DNA of 64,000 nucleotides. Origin: Myxococcales bacterium. Its GTDB lineage: Bacteria > Myxococcota_A > Polyangia > Haliangiales > Haliangiaceae. Under the pieces are notes generated by a model. The model was not told where the DNA came from and did no database searches. It saw only the letters and a list, made by a program, of their open reading frames with translations. The position numbers were made by a program, and so were the translations under genes. Shown one piece after another: positions 27,480-38,400 of the stretch (position 1 is the first letter of the stretch; every line of letters begins with the position of its first letter). The stretch spans positions 62,001 through 126,000 of the forward strand of contig JADKKI010000020.1 of assembly GCA_016720595.1 (NCBI GenBank), in the 5' to 3' direction.

Positions 27480-29156
27480 ATGCAGGTGTCAGCGTGGATC
27501 CGTAAGGTCCTCTGGCGATCAGATCGGTGGTGTGCGGAGCTCGATCAGCTCCGCCGCTCGGTCGCGGCCGATCCCCAGACCACGAAGACGATCCAGCGCA
27601 CGGTCGACCTGGCCCAGGCCACCGAGTACCTCGATCCCGATCGCTCCCACGCCCTCGCGCTGTACCTCTCCGCCTGGCGCGCGGGGCACACCCTGTCCCG
27701 CGAGCGCGTGTGGGCGCTCGCGCGCGAGCTGCGCGCGTACGTGACGCTCGCCGAGCTCGCACTCGCCGAACATGCCGAGGCCGGCGATCCGGCGAGCCTC
27801 GTCGCGGCCGGGCGGGCGTTCTTCGATGGCGGGCTGATCGAGCGCGCCACGGCGATCTTCGTCCGCGCCACCGAGCAACACGCGTCGCTCGCGAGCGCCG
27901 TCGCGGAGTCGACAGATCTCGCCGACGTGCGCACGGTGCTCGCGCTGTCGCGGTTCGCCCAGATCGAACCGGAGCGCGAGATCGCGGCGTGCCTGGAGCG
28001 GGCACGCAAGGCGACGGACGGTGCGGGAGCGATCTACATGCACGCGGCGCGGATCGCGCGCGCGGCCAAGCTCGAGAGCAGCTCCGCCCAGATCATCCAC
28101 GCTGCCGCGCGGCGCTGCCCGGCGGACGAGGACGTCATGCGGCTGGTCGAGGACTGGTTCCTCGAGCGGGGCAGGCACGACGAGATCCTCGACTACTACG
28201 GGCTGCGGTTCGCCGCCGCACAGGGGCAGCCGGCATGGGTGGAGTCCGTGCGGGCGGCAGCGTGCGAGCTGGTGGTGCGCAATGTCCAGCCCGGGCTCGG
28301 GCTGCGACTGCTCCGCAGCAGCCTCGAGCACGCGTATGCGGCGCAGCTGCCGACCATCGTGAGGCACCTCGCCTCGTGGGAGCTGCTCGTGGTGCACGCA
28401 CGGAGCTCGCAAGCCACGATCGATCTCACGGGCCTGATCGCGGACGGGCTCCGCGCGCCGCTCCTCGACGATGACGCGCTGTACCTGTCCAGGCTCGGGC
28501 TCGAGATCACGTGGCGTGATGCCGGCGATCCGGTCGCGGCGCAACCGTATGCGGCTGCGGTACTGGAGCGCGTTCCCGAGCAGCCGCTCGCGGCGGCGTT
28601 CATCGCGGAGCGGTTCCCCGAGTGGGAGCCGCCACCGCCCGCGGTCGAGCCCGTGGTGGTGGTGGCGGAGCCCGTGCTCCCCACGGTGACGTTCAAGTCG
28701 GCCGCCCCAAGCCCGGCCGCCCCGGGCCCGTCCGCCGCCCCGAGCCCGCCCGCCGCCGAGCCCCGGCGTCACGGTGCCACCTCGATCCCACCGCAGCTCA
28801 AGCGGGATGTCTCGCCGATCCCCAAGCCGCCCGCGCCGCGAAAGGATGCGGCGCCGCGCGCGGCCCGAAAGGTGGTGCCGGTGGACGTCGTGGTCGAGCT
28901 GCCCACGGGGGCGTTCTTCTCCGCCGTGCTTCGCGACCTCAGCATCAGCGGCGCGTTCATCCCCACCAAGCGCTCGCTCGAGGTGGGGATCGTGGTCACG
29001 CTCGAGGTCCAGGTCCCAGCGGCCACCAGGCTCGCGCAATCGAGTCACCGGATCGAGGCGAGGATCGCGCGCCGCACCGGGCTGGGGCTGGGCCTGGCGT
29101 TCGTCGCTCCGCCGCCCGAGTTCGTCCGCGCCATCGCCGCGCTGATCGGCAGCTGA
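27480..29156 (+). CDS. TPR-like + PilZ c-di-GMP receptor-type protein
   Basis: A 558-residue soluble protein. Residues about 1-380 are alpha-helical with TPR-like spacing (AGRAFFDGGLIERATAIFVRA, LEHAYAAQLPTIVRHLASWE). A long Pro/Ala-rich linker spans about 385-450. The C-terminal 100 residues form a PilZ-type domain: VPVDVVVELP, LRDLSISGAFIPTKRSLEVG and GLGLAFVAPP. The DxSxxG-like core (DLSISGAF) is present. An RxxxR motif before it is not clear, so c-di-GMP binding is uncertain. It is divergent from the SNF2 helicase gene. PilZ proteins in this group often act on motility or polysaccharide export. Confidence 0.8.
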   Translation: MQVSAWIRKVLWRSDRWCAELDQLRRSVAADPQTTKTIQRTVDLAQATEYLDPDRSHALALYLSAWRAGHTLSRERVWALARELRAYVTLAELALAEHAEAGDPASLVAAGRAFFDGGLIERATAIFVRATEQHASLASAVAESTDLADVRTVLALSRFAQIEPEREIAACLERARKATDGAGAIYMHAARIARAAKLESSSAQIIHAAARRCPADEDVMRLVEDWFLERGRHDEILDYYGLRFAAAQGQPAWVESVRAAACELVVRNVQPGLGLRLLRSSLEHAYAAQLPTIVRHLASWELLVVHARSSQATIDLTGLIADGLRAPLLDDDALYLSRLGLEITWRDAGDPVAAQPYAAAVLERVPEQPLAAAFIAERFPEWEPPPPAVEPVVVVAEPVLPTVTFKSAAPSPAAPGPSAAPSPPAAEPRRHGATSIPPQLKRDVSPIPKPPAPRKDAAPRAARKVVPVDVVVELPTGAFFSAVLRDLSISGAFIPTKRSLEVGIVVTLEVQVPAATRLAQSSHRIEARIARRTGLGLGLAFVAPPPEFVRAIAALIGS

Positions 29157-29158
29157 TT

Positions 29159-29189
29159 GGGGGGGGGGGGGGGGGGGGGCCCCCCCCCC
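29159..29189. other. G21C10 homopolymer junction, probable sequencing/assembly artefact
   Basis: Twenty-one G followed by ten C, three bases after the PilZ stop codon. Nothing else in the window resembles it. Long G runs are a known artefact of two-colour Illumina chemistry, and a G-run meeting a C-run is what results when two such reads from opposite strands are joined. The next 70 bases are unusually rich in G and C runs. Sequence across this point should not be trusted. Confidence 0.7.
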
Positions 29190-29262
29190 GCCGCCCCTGG
29201 GGCCCGAGTCGATCCCCCGGGTGGTGGTCGGGGGGCGGCGCGGCCGGGCGGCTCCCCCCACT

Positions 29263-29382
29263 GTGCCGTTCGACCTCACGATGGCCAGCGTGCGCCTCGG
29301 TGGAGGGACCGAGAAGAATGCCGGCGGCGTGGCGAGCGACGGCAAGATCGAGTGGACCACCGTCCAGCTCGCGACGCCCTGA
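29263..29382 (+). pseudogene. Orphan C-terminal coding fragment after the G/C junction
   Basis: Reading from 29263 gives a protein-like end: VPFDLTMASVRLGGG, then KNAGGVASDGK, IEWTTVQLATP and a TGA. Codon use (GC-rich third positions) is that of a real gene. No start or upstream part exists; the frame runs back into the homopolymer. It is most simply the 3' end of a gene whose front part was lost in the assembly, or a true remnant. The whole stretch 29157-29424 contains nothing else that looks coding. Confidence 0.45.
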
Positions 29383-29424
29383 GCTGGCGTTCCCGGCCCC
29401 CGAGAATGGGCCGTGTTCGCCGGG

Positions 29425-31239
29425 CTACTGGATCCCGGCCGGGACGGACCAGTACGGGCTGATGTTGTTCGCCTGGGCATCCTGCCCGGGCAGCCACATC
29501 GGCGGCGCGCTCGGATCGATCGCGCCGGTCAGCTTGTTCTTCGCCACCGCACCGAGCCAGATCTGCTTGCACTGCTTGACGCCGTTCGCCTTGCACGACG
29601 CGGGGCTGGTCGCGACGGTGGTGCGGTGTCCGTAGTCGCGCTCGCTCGAGAACACGATCCAGTAGTAGTCGTTGGACGCGGCCGGCGCCCAGTGTGCCCA
29701 CGTGATGTCCATGTCCCCGGTGCCGCCGTTCATCGCGGTGAGATCCTGGACCCAGCCGCCGGCGCTGGCCGCGAGCATCAGCCGCTGGCCGGCGGTCTTG
29801 GCGTCGGTGCTGTTGCGCCACGCCGAGCGCGCGGCATTGAACACCACGAGCTCGCCATCGGGCGAGAAGCTCGGGAAGAAGAAGTTCTTGTACACGCCGC
29901 CGGGCAGCGTGATCGGATCCGGGACGAGGAACGTGGGCTCGCCGAACGCGTGGGCACCCGCCGAGTACGCGTAGCTCATGATCGCGATCCGGCCGTCGTC
30001 GAGATCGATCCACTGGCCCGCGTGCGGCGAGGAGGCATAGACGACCTTGGTGCCATCGGCGGACCAGTCCGCCATCAGCGCGGCGCGCGGGGCGCCCGGG
30101 CCGTGGCTCGAGACATCGAGGTTCGAGGGGATCGCGGCGCCGGTGTCGGGATCCCACAGCGCGAGCGTGCCGTTGCTCATCGTGACCATCGAGACCGCCT
30201 GCGCGTCGGTGGGGAACGGATTCCCGATCGGCGCGAACGTGGTGTACGAGCCATGGATCTGCTTGGCGTTCGCGTTGACCGGCTCGGCCCACGTCGAGGT
30301 GAGGCCGTCGTACTTCATGAACCCGGCGTACAGCTGACCGCAGTCCCCGGCGACACACCGGCTATACCCGACGCGGTTGCCGTTGCGCGACACCGAGTGG
30401 CACGACGTACAGTCATCCTTGACCAGCGCGGGTGGCGTGGTGACGCCGAACGTCTGCGTCATGATGCTGCCCTGCGAGGACGCCCACCAGTAGATCGCGG
30501 TCTTGTCGATGTTGTCCTTCGACATCGTGATCGCGGTCCCGGCGCTCGGGAACTTCGTCGCCGGAGCGGCCTGCGCGAGCCCCTCCACGAGGAACGTCAG
30601 GTTCGCGCCCGCCGCCGTGCCGGCGATCGACTCCCAGTTCGCCGCGGACAGCATCGCCTCGGGGGTGGTCGTGTAGACGTCGATCGCGAGGAAGTCCGAC
30701 GCGATCTTGACGTGGAACAGGTCGTTGGCACCGGCCGTCCACTGCACCTCGATCGGCGGGATGTTGCGGGGCGAGACGGCGCGATCGATCGGGTACTCGA
30801 TGCGCGGCGTGCGCGCGGGATCGGTGCCATCCGTGGCGCTGCCGAACAGGCCAGGGGCGGTGCTCGGCGTGCCCGGCGTCACCACCTCGCCCGTGAGGTT
30901 GACGATCAGATCGGCGGTGCCGGCGAGATCGCTACAGGCGGCCGACACCAGCGTCTTACCACCGTGCGGGCCGATCGTGGCGGTGGCTGCGGCGAACGTG
31001 CCGAACGTCGCATCGACCGAGAGCGTGCAGCGCGCGGTGATCTCGGTGCGGTCGTTCCCGACCACCCCGAACACCGTGTAGTCCTGCGTGGCCGAGCCGC
31101 CGAGCGGGACGGTGAGGACCACCATCGGTGGCTCGATCTCGATCCGATCGTACACCGTCGTGGTGTCATCACCGCCGCTGTGGCTTCCACAGCCGGCACC
31201 GAGGACGAGCGCGAGCGCGAGACAACCGCGGGTTCCCAT
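29425..31239 (-). CDS. PD40-like lipoprotein with a haem-binding CxxCH motif
   Basis: A 604-residue lipoprotein (signal ending LGAGC). The N-terminal domain (about 30-115) is Ig-like, with strands such as TVPLGGSATQDYTVFGVVG. A central block DDCTSCHSVSRNGNRVGYSRC carries a CxxCH c-type haem motif inside a Cys-rich patch. The C-terminal half contains PD40-like blades (DWSADGTKVVYASS, SFSPDGELVVFNAA) and a final WVIVFSSERDYGH-type strand. It could be an electron-transfer or haem-sensing surface protein. The ATG at 31239 is chosen for the signal peptide. It is last in the run alpha-2-macroglobulin, DUF4920, PepSY, so a link to envelope or redox work is plausible. Confidence 0.8.
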   Translation of the reverse strand: MGTRGCLALALVLGAGCGSHSGGDDTTTVYDRIEIEPPMVVLTVPLGGSATQDYTVFGVVGNDRTEITARCTLSVDATFGTFAAATATIGPHGGKTLVSAACSDLAGTADLIVNLTGEVVTPGTPSTAPGLFGSATDGTDPARTPRIEYPIDRAVSPRNIPPIEVQWTAGANDLFHVKIASDFLAIDVYTTTPEAMLSAANWESIAGTAAGANLTFLVEGLAQAAPATKFPSAGTAITMSKDNIDKTAIYWWASSQGSIMTQTFGVTTPPALVKDDCTSCHSVSRNGNRVGYSRCVAGDCGQLYAGFMKYDGLTSTWAEPVNANAKQIHGSYTTFAPIGNPFPTDAQAVSMVTMSNGTLALWDPDTGAAIPSNLDVSSHGPGAPRAALMADWSADGTKVVYASSPHAGQWIDLDDGRIAIMSYAYSAGAHAFGEPTFLVPDPITLPGGVYKNFFFPSFSPDGELVVFNAARSAWRNSTDAKTAGQRLMLAASAGGWVQDLTAMNGGTGDMDITWAHWAPAASNDYYWIVFSSERDYGHRTTVATSPASCKANGVKQCKQIWLGAVAKNKLTGAIDPSAPPMWLPGQDAQANNISPYWSVPAGIQ

Positions 31240-31262
31240 CCGCGCAGTGTACGCGCAGCCCG

Positions 31263-31823
31263 CTACCCCGTGTACATGTAGATGATCGCCCCGACGGGGA
31301 CGAGCAGGCCGGCGCCCACGAAGTACTTGCCGCGGCCGAGGAAGCCGCGGTCGCCCTTCATCATGGTGACGCCGGTGATCGCGAGGACGAGCATCGCGAG
31401 CGCGAACAGATCCGCGACGTAGGTCCACAGCCCCTTGAGGTTGTTGAGGTGTAGCGCGTTGATCTGAAAGAACACGGCACGCTCGGTGATCCGCTTGTAG
31501 GTCCCGCGGCCGGTCGCGGGATCGAGCCGGACCTCCTGGCCCTCCGGCAGGAACACGCGGAAGTCGTGATCGTTCTCGAGGAAGTGGCCACGGACCGCCT
31601 GCTTGTCGAGCCCGAGCCGGGTCACGACCCCAGCCTCTCGCTCGGCGAGCGTGGTGCCCTCGATCGGCCCGAGATCGATGGCTCGATCGTCGAACACGTA
31701 GCTCGGGTTCCAGTCATCGATGTGGTTGACCGCGATCCCCGACAGCGCATAGGCGATCGTCATCGCGACCACCACGTACCCGATGTCGCGGTGGAACGCG
31801 CGGAACCACCTTCGCCACTTCAC
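31263..31823 (-). CDS. PepSY-associated membrane protein
   Basis: A 186-residue membrane protein with N-terminal basic residues (KWRRWFRAFHRDIG) and a first helix at about 15-33 (YVVVAMTIAYALSGIAVNH). A short periplasmic PepSY-like loop (about 35-125, with VVTRLG and EVRLDPATGRGTYKR) leads to helices at about 138-158 and 168-185. PepSY_TM proteins of this size occur beside iron or haem reductases and siderophore systems. Start is GTG, three bases after the stop of the DUF4920 gene, so the genes are cotranscribed. The neighbouring CxxCH lipoprotein fits a redox or haem theme. Function is inference. Confidence 0.8.
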   Translation of the reverse strand: MKWRRWFRAFHRDIGYVVVAMTIAYALSGIAVNHIDDWNPSYVFDDRAIDLGPIEGTTLAEREAGVVTRLGLDKQAVRGHFLENDHDFRVFLPEGQEVRLDPATGRGTYKRITERAVFFQINALHLNNLKGLWTYVADLFALAMLVLAITGVTMMKGDRGFLGRGKYFVGAGLLVPVGAIIYMYTG

Positions 31824-31826
31824 GTG

Positions 31827-32384
31827 TCAGATCTTGTCGCGGAACACGGCGCCCGTGCCGTCGATGCGGACGATCGCCTGCGGCTTCGTGATGCTGGCCG
31901 GGTCGTACGGCTTGCCGTACTCCTTGGCCTGCTCCTCGGCGTACTCCTTGGTCTGCTCGAGCGTCAGCTCGTGGACCGAGACCTCGCCCTGGGCGACGGC
32001 GAGCTTCCCTTTGGCGTCCGGCGGGAACACCATGTCGCCATCGGTGACCTTGAAGCGGAGCTTGGCGCCCGGCTGGCCGCCGGCCATCTCGAACCAGCAG
32101 CCGCGCTTGGGGCACACATCGGTCACCATGCCCTCGACGCGGACCGTCTTGCCCTTGTAGGCCGTGGGCTCCGCGAGGATCGCGTCGATCGAGACCGCAT
32201 CGGTCAGGGTGACGCCGGCGCCGAACGTCTGGCCCTTGGGCGCGACCGCGGTGGACGAGGCAGCCGCCGACGTGGGGGCCGAGGCCGTGACGGGCTCGGA
32301 CTTCGTGGGGCCCTTGCTGCAGCCCGCGAGGAGGGGAGCGACGACCAGGACCGTGGCGAACGAGCGAGCGATGAGACCGGACAT
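31827..32384 (-). CDS. DUF4920 lipoprotein
   Basis: A 185-residue lipoprotein. Residues 1-20 form a signal peptide ending LLAGC, followed by a Ser/Thr/Ala-rich linker. The core domain is DUF4920: LTDAVSIDAILAEPTAYKGKTVRVEGMVTDVCPKRGCWFEMA, which contains the conserved C-x3-GC(W) motif. This OB-fold-like domain may bind metal or haem. A TTG further upstream opens the frame, but ATG at 32384 follows an AGAGG ribosome site six bases away and gives the best signal peptide. It sits between the alpha-2-macroglobulin and PepSY genes in the same direction. Confidence 0.85.
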   Translation of the reverse strand: MSGLIARSFATVLVVAPLLAGCSKGPTKSEPVTASAPTSAAASSTAVAPKGQTFGAGVTLTDAVSIDAILAEPTAYKGKTVRVEGMVTDVCPKRGCWFEMAGGQPGAKLRFKVTDGDMVFPPDAKGKLAVAQGEVSVHELTLEQTKEYAEEQAKEYGKPYDPASITKPQAIVRIDGTGAVFRDKI

Positions 32385-32444
32385 GGATACCTCTGCCAAC
32401 GTGGCGGGCGCAGCCTGCCGCGCCGCTCCCGCGGTGTCAACCGC

Positions 32445-35400
32445 CTACTCGATGACCACGGTCTCGCCGGTGGACCGCCCAAAGGTCTCGGGCGTGTACA
32501 TCTCCTCGGCCTTGGCGGGCGCCGCCACGAACACCCCGGGGGTGGTCGCCCGCGCGGTGTATGCCAGCACGTGCGTCCCCTCGCGGAGCTGCATCGAGAA
32601 CACCTCGGCGCGGTTGTCGCGCATGTTCTGGTAGTCCCAGCTGCTGGTGTTCGAGCCCTCCGCTGCGCGCTCGGCGTTGGCGAGCTTGGTGTTCACGGCC
32701 TCGAAGCCCGCGGGGAGCGGATCGACGATCGCCACCGCGTGGCGCAACGTGGTGTTGCCCGCCTCGATCGTGACCAGGACGCGGGCGCCGAGCTTCACCT
32801 TCCAGCGCCCGTCGGCGAGCTTCTGGACATCCTTGGGATCATCGACCGCGGTGTACGTACGCCGCACCACGAAGCCGGCATCGAGCGCCGGGAGGTTTCG
32901 CTGCTTGGGCGCATAGGTGATCCCGACGCGGTAGTACATCCGGCCGGTACCCGCCTTCACGAGCGAGAGATCGTGCGTGGTCCCCGGGGGTCAGCGTGGT
33001 CCAATCGAGGTGCGAGGTGCCGCGCGTGAGGCTGCGCCCGAGGAACGCCTGCTCGGCATAGGCCGCCTTGCCGAACCACATCTTGCCGGTGAAGCTCGGC
33101 GTGTCCTTCTCGTAGGTATCGAAGTACCGACGCATCGCCTGGAGCACCACGAGGTTCTCCTGGGTGGAGCGCCAGCGGCCGCCGCGCCGCGCATCGAGCA
33201 CGCCGCGCGCGAGCTTGGTGATCAAGGGCTGGGTCGGTGTCGTGCGGATCAGGGCATCGAGCACGAGGGCCGTCGTCTTGGTGTTCGACACCAGGAGGAG
33301 GCGCTCGGCCTCCGTGTAGGACGCGGTGACCGTCGCCGTGGAGGCGGTCTCGTGGACCACGGACAGCACGTCCGCGAGCAGCCGCGTGCGGATCGGCTTC
33401 GCGTTGTCGATCTTCGCGACCAGCGCGAGCAGCCGCGCCTTCGCATCCACGGGGTACGCCTCGAGGGCGAGCGCCGCGGCGTGCAACGCGGCGAGGCGCG
33501 GCATGACATTCACGCCGGCGGTGTCGAGGGTGGTCAGCGAGGCGGCGGCGAGCGAGACCACCCCTGGGTGCTGCGCACGATCGAGGCGCTCGGCGGCGGG
33601 CTGCTTGACGGCCTTCGCGAGCACACCGAGGTGGGCGTCCGCGCGCTGGGTGACGAAGGCGATCGCCTTCTGCACGCCGGGCCCGGTGGCCTTCTGCGCG
33701 ATCAGCGCGGACAGCACCTGCATCGTGACGTACTCGTCGGACTGCATCCCGCCGAAGTAGCCCCAGCCGCCATCGGCGCGCTGGTCCTTGAGGAGCCGCG
33801 AGACATCATAGGCGAGCTGCTGTTTCACCTGCTTCGCATTGGCGTGGGCGCCGCCGGAGAACGCATCGATCACGTCGTACATCGCCGTGGTGGCGAGCAT
33901 CCGGCTCGAGCGCTGCTCGGCGCACTCGTAGGGATACGCATAGAGGTACCAGTACGAATCGAGGAGGGTCTGCAGCTGCGTCGAGGCGATCTCGAGCTCC
34001 ACGCCGCCGACGTCGGGGAAGATGTCGGCGGGGACCGCGAGCTGCTCGAACTGCGGCGCATCGTCGACGGTGCCGTAGGTCGCGAACGATTCGGTGGTGG
34101 CTGGCTCGTAGACGGGGAGCTGGACGGTCGTCGCATCGGCGAAGCTGCCCGAGGTGGCGATCGTCTGGATCGCGGCGGTGCCGCGCGCGGCGCTCGCGAG
34201 CTCGAAGCGGACCTCGGCGCGCTGGCCGGGGGCCACGGTGACGCGCTTGCCCGCGGGGCCGGTCTGGACGAGGTTGGCGGCGCGCACCGCGACGTCGATG
34301 GTCCGAGGTGCGGCATCGAGGTTCTGGACGACGACGGGCAGGGAGAACGCGTCCCCCTGGGTCAGAAACCGCGGGGCGACGGTGCGCGCGTTGATCTTGC
34401 GCTGCGCCACGATCACGTTCTCCGCCTTGCCGAACCAGCGGTTGTTCGCCGTGGCGAGCGCGACGATCCGGAACCGGGTCAGGCTGTCGGGCATCTTGAC
34501 CGTGACCGAGACCTTGCCGGCGGCATCGGTGTGGAGGCGAGGCGAGAACACGGCGGTCGCCCGGAAGTCCTTGCGTGATTCGACGATCGAGACCGTCGGT
34601 CCCGCCGCCGAGCGTCCTTGCATGCCGCCGCGTCCGCCGCCGACGCCATACCCCGAGCCCGTGCCGGAGCCGTGGCGCGCGAGGTCCTCGAGCTTGTACC
34701 GCGTGACGCCGGGTCCGCCGGCGAGCTGCGGGCCGGAGTCGTCCACCATCCCGAACGTGGTGGCGTTCGAGGTCTGGTGGCTGACCTCGCGATAGAACGG
34801 CAACAGCGGATCGCCGTGCTTCTTGTCGGACAGCGACAGGATCGCCTCGTCGACGACGATCAGCGCGACCTCGGCGTTGGCGAGCGGCTGGTCATCGTGC
34901 TGGACCGAGACCTCGAACGTGGCGTTCGCGCCGGGCTCGACCACCGGTGTCAGCGGCCGGGTCTTCATCACGAGCCGCGCGGCGCTGACATCGACGGGGA
35001 GCTCGATCTGCACGCTCTCGTGCTCCGGGAGTGGCAGCGTGCTGCCGGGCTCGACGCGCTTGCGCTTGCCCACACGGTCGACGAGCACGTGGACGTTCTG
35101 CACGAACGCTGGCTCGATCGGGAGCTCGACGATCGTCGAGGGCTGCGTGAGCTCCACGCGCTTCTGCGAGATCAACCCCTGGCGCGCGAACGACACCACA
35201 GCGGTGGCGGGCAGCTCCTTGGACTTGATCTCGAGCTTCGCGATGTCTCCGGGCTTGTACCCGGCGCGATCCGGGACGATCGAGAGATCGCGGCGATCGT
35301 CCCACGTGAACCACGGGATGTCGTACTGGGTGACGTTGACCCGGCCGCGCGCATCCGCGACGTGCGCGGTGGCGGTGTAGGAAGTCTGGATGTCCTTGCG

Positions 35401-38400
35401 GTGCCACGGGCAGATCACCGCGGTGGTCGCGCTCACCAGCTCGCAGACCTGCGTGTCGATCACCTTGGCGTCATTGCGATCGCGCTCGGAGCCGAGCACG
35501 CCCTCGAGATCGACCTTGACGGGGACGCCCTGCACGGGCGCGCCGTCGAGATCGGTGACGATCACCTCGAGCTGATCGGAGGTGGACGGCCGCTGGCGGA
35601 TGCCCACGTAGTAGCGGCTCGGGTGGACGAGGATCGGCCGCGAGCTCGCGCGGATGTTCATCCGATCGACGTCCGTCACCGTGGCATCGACCTCGAGCAC
35701 GCTCGTGCGCCCACCGGGGAGCGCCGCGAGGCCGTAGACCATCGTGGCGTTCGAAGAGCCCGTCAGGGAGCCTTCCTGGTGCGTGACCACCGGCGGGAGG
35801 TCGTTGCCGTACCGGTAGCGCCACGAATAGTACCGATCGCTGCGCGGACGGATCGGCTCGAACGCGAACAGGTCCCAGCCCGCGGGCTGGAACCGCACCG
35901 TCGAGAGCTTGGCATCCCAGCGGATGTCCGCACCCGGGAGCCCACCACCCGCGTAGTACTTGGCGACGGCGTTCATCTCGATGCTCTCGCCGAGCACGAC
36001 GGGGATCGCGCCGGAGTGGCCGACGTCGTCGTCGAGGCTCACCGCGTACGCCGGCGCGCGAAACTCCTGGACCGCGAGCGGGTGCGTGTACGCATCGCCG
36101 CGCGTGGACAGCCGCAGCATCGCCGTGCCGAGGTTCGTGGTCGGGGGCAGCTTGACCTCGAGATCGAAGCCGCCTTGATCGCTCAGCTCCGAGGTGCCGC
36201 TGGCGATCTTGTTGCCGCGTGGATCGGTCAGGGACCAGGCGACGGATTCACCGGGCTTCGGCAGCGCGAGGTCGGGGTTGACGCCGTCGTGGGTCCACCG
36301 CACCCAGCCCTTCACGTACACGGGCTCGCCCGGCTTGTAGGTGAAGCGATCGTCGGTCACGTACCACAGCGCGTTGTCCTTCCGGATCGCGCGCTCGTAG
36401 CCCCAGATCGAGGTGAACACCGAATCCTCGGTGCCCTGCATCACGAGCAGGGCATCGGGGTAGTTGCCGGCCTTGTCGAGCTTGGGCTCACCCTTGCGGG
36501 CGGGCAGGGCGACCTGCGCGTGCCCGACGGCATCGGAGGTTGCGGTGGCCACCACGCCGGGGCGGCCCTCGACGAGCAGCTGCGCCGCGACGTTGCCGAC
36601 CGGCGCCAGGAAGTGATCGGGGGAGATGTCGGAGGCCCACGCGCTGAGCTGCTCGCCATCGATCCGGGCGGTCATGCCGAGCCGCGAGACCTGGATCCAC
36701 GCGACGCTCTTGCGATTGAACCACTCCGACACGCGCACCGAGGGCACGGCCGTGGCGATCGCGACGACGTGACCGCTGCCAGACTTCGCGAGCGCGGGGC
36801 GCAGATCGACGCGGATGTCGGCGCCCATGCGCGCGCCCACCGGATAGGTCCGATCGAACACGCGCTTGCCGGGCGCCGCGCGTCGCGTGCCGGCTTCGAA
36901 GTCCTGGTAGGCGAAGTAGTCCGCCGGCTGCACCTGATACAGCTCCACGCGCAGCTGCGAGACCGCCTCGGTCTGGATCACCCACTGCGGGATCTCGAAG
37001 CGCGGATCGAGGATGTAGAGCCCGGTGTGGGCGTTGACCATCGGATCGAAGCGCTCGAGCGTGGTCGCGAATCCGAGGTTCCGTGGTCCGACGAGCGGCT
37101 GGCCATAGATGTCGCGGAGGCTGCCGGTGACGGTGATCGTGTGCGTCTGCCCGGGGAGTGGCGGCGTGTTGAGCGTGACGCTCTCTCCGCTCGGCACGTT
37201 GTCGTCGAACGGACGTCCCGCGATCTGGATGTTCTGCGCGCGATAGCTGCTGCGCTCGAGGTCGTTCGAGAACTGGACCGTCAGCCAGCCCTTCGCCGAG
37301 CAGATCGCCGCGGTCATGCTGGGGGTCTGGCGATCGTCGCAGGTGATGCCGCGCACGGCGAATGCGGGCACGACGTGGAACGTGCCGAACCGCTCGACGG
37401 TGGTCAGCCGAGGTCCCTCGGCGGACGGCGCGCCCTTGGTCAACATCGCCTGGGCCATGATCCCGGCGGGCCACGCGGACTGCGGGGCGAGGATCACGAA
37501 GTTCCCGCCGAGCTCGGCGAGCAGCTTGTCGGTGAGCTTGAGGGTCGGGTTCTTGTCCCACAGCGGCCGCGCCTCGGCGAGCCCGATCGGACGCGAGGGC
37601 AGCACCTTGCCGCGCGGGCCGATGATCCGGACGAACGGCAGGATCTTCGGGAGATCGATCTTCTGATCGAAGTGCACGAGGATCGGCGAGTCGGGCCGCA
37701 CGTCGTACGGCCACACCTTGTCGATCGTGATCGGGGGCGTCGCGAACCCGCCCGTCACCGGTGCCTTCAGCTCCGCGCCGGAGAGCGCCTTGATCCCGGC
37801 GGCCACCGTGATCTTGACCTCGGTGGCTTTCGGGAACCGCGCCTCGGTGGACACGAACGCGGCGACGCGCGTGTCGATCCACTTCCAGGCGCCGGCGATC
37901 GCGGGCGTGATCGTGATCGGCAGCGGCCCCTGCGAGCCGACCTGGGCGACCGGCACCATCGGCTCTTCGAACCGGATCCGGATCTCGGCCTCCGCCTGGA
38001 TGTCGCCGGTCGGCAGGATCATCGGCGCCGCCAGGGGCGTGGTCACCCGCGTGGGGATCACGGGCGCGTCGCCGACGGGCTTGCCGGTGGGGACGACGAA
38101 TGCGATCGGCTGCACCCCACCCGTGCGCGGAGGCGGGAGCGAGGCCGGGCGCGTGGTCGGGGCGCTCGCATTCTGTGCGCTCAGATCGGGCAGCGGCTCG
38201 AGGCGTGCGAGGAGCGCGGCGGTCTCGGCCGGAGACAACGTGGACACCGCGGCCGGGGCCGCCACGACGCGCTGGTCTGCGGTCGCCATGGTGAGGCTGC
38301 CGTCGGTCGAGCTGGTGTCGATCGCGATCTCGGGGCGCGCGTTGGTGGGGGCGGGCGCAGCTGGCGGGGGCACCACGGGGGTGACGACGGACACGGGCCG

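Noticed and set aside
29159..29189. G-quadruplex or regulatory tract
   Set aside because: A pure G-run joined to a C-run is better explained as a read artefact.
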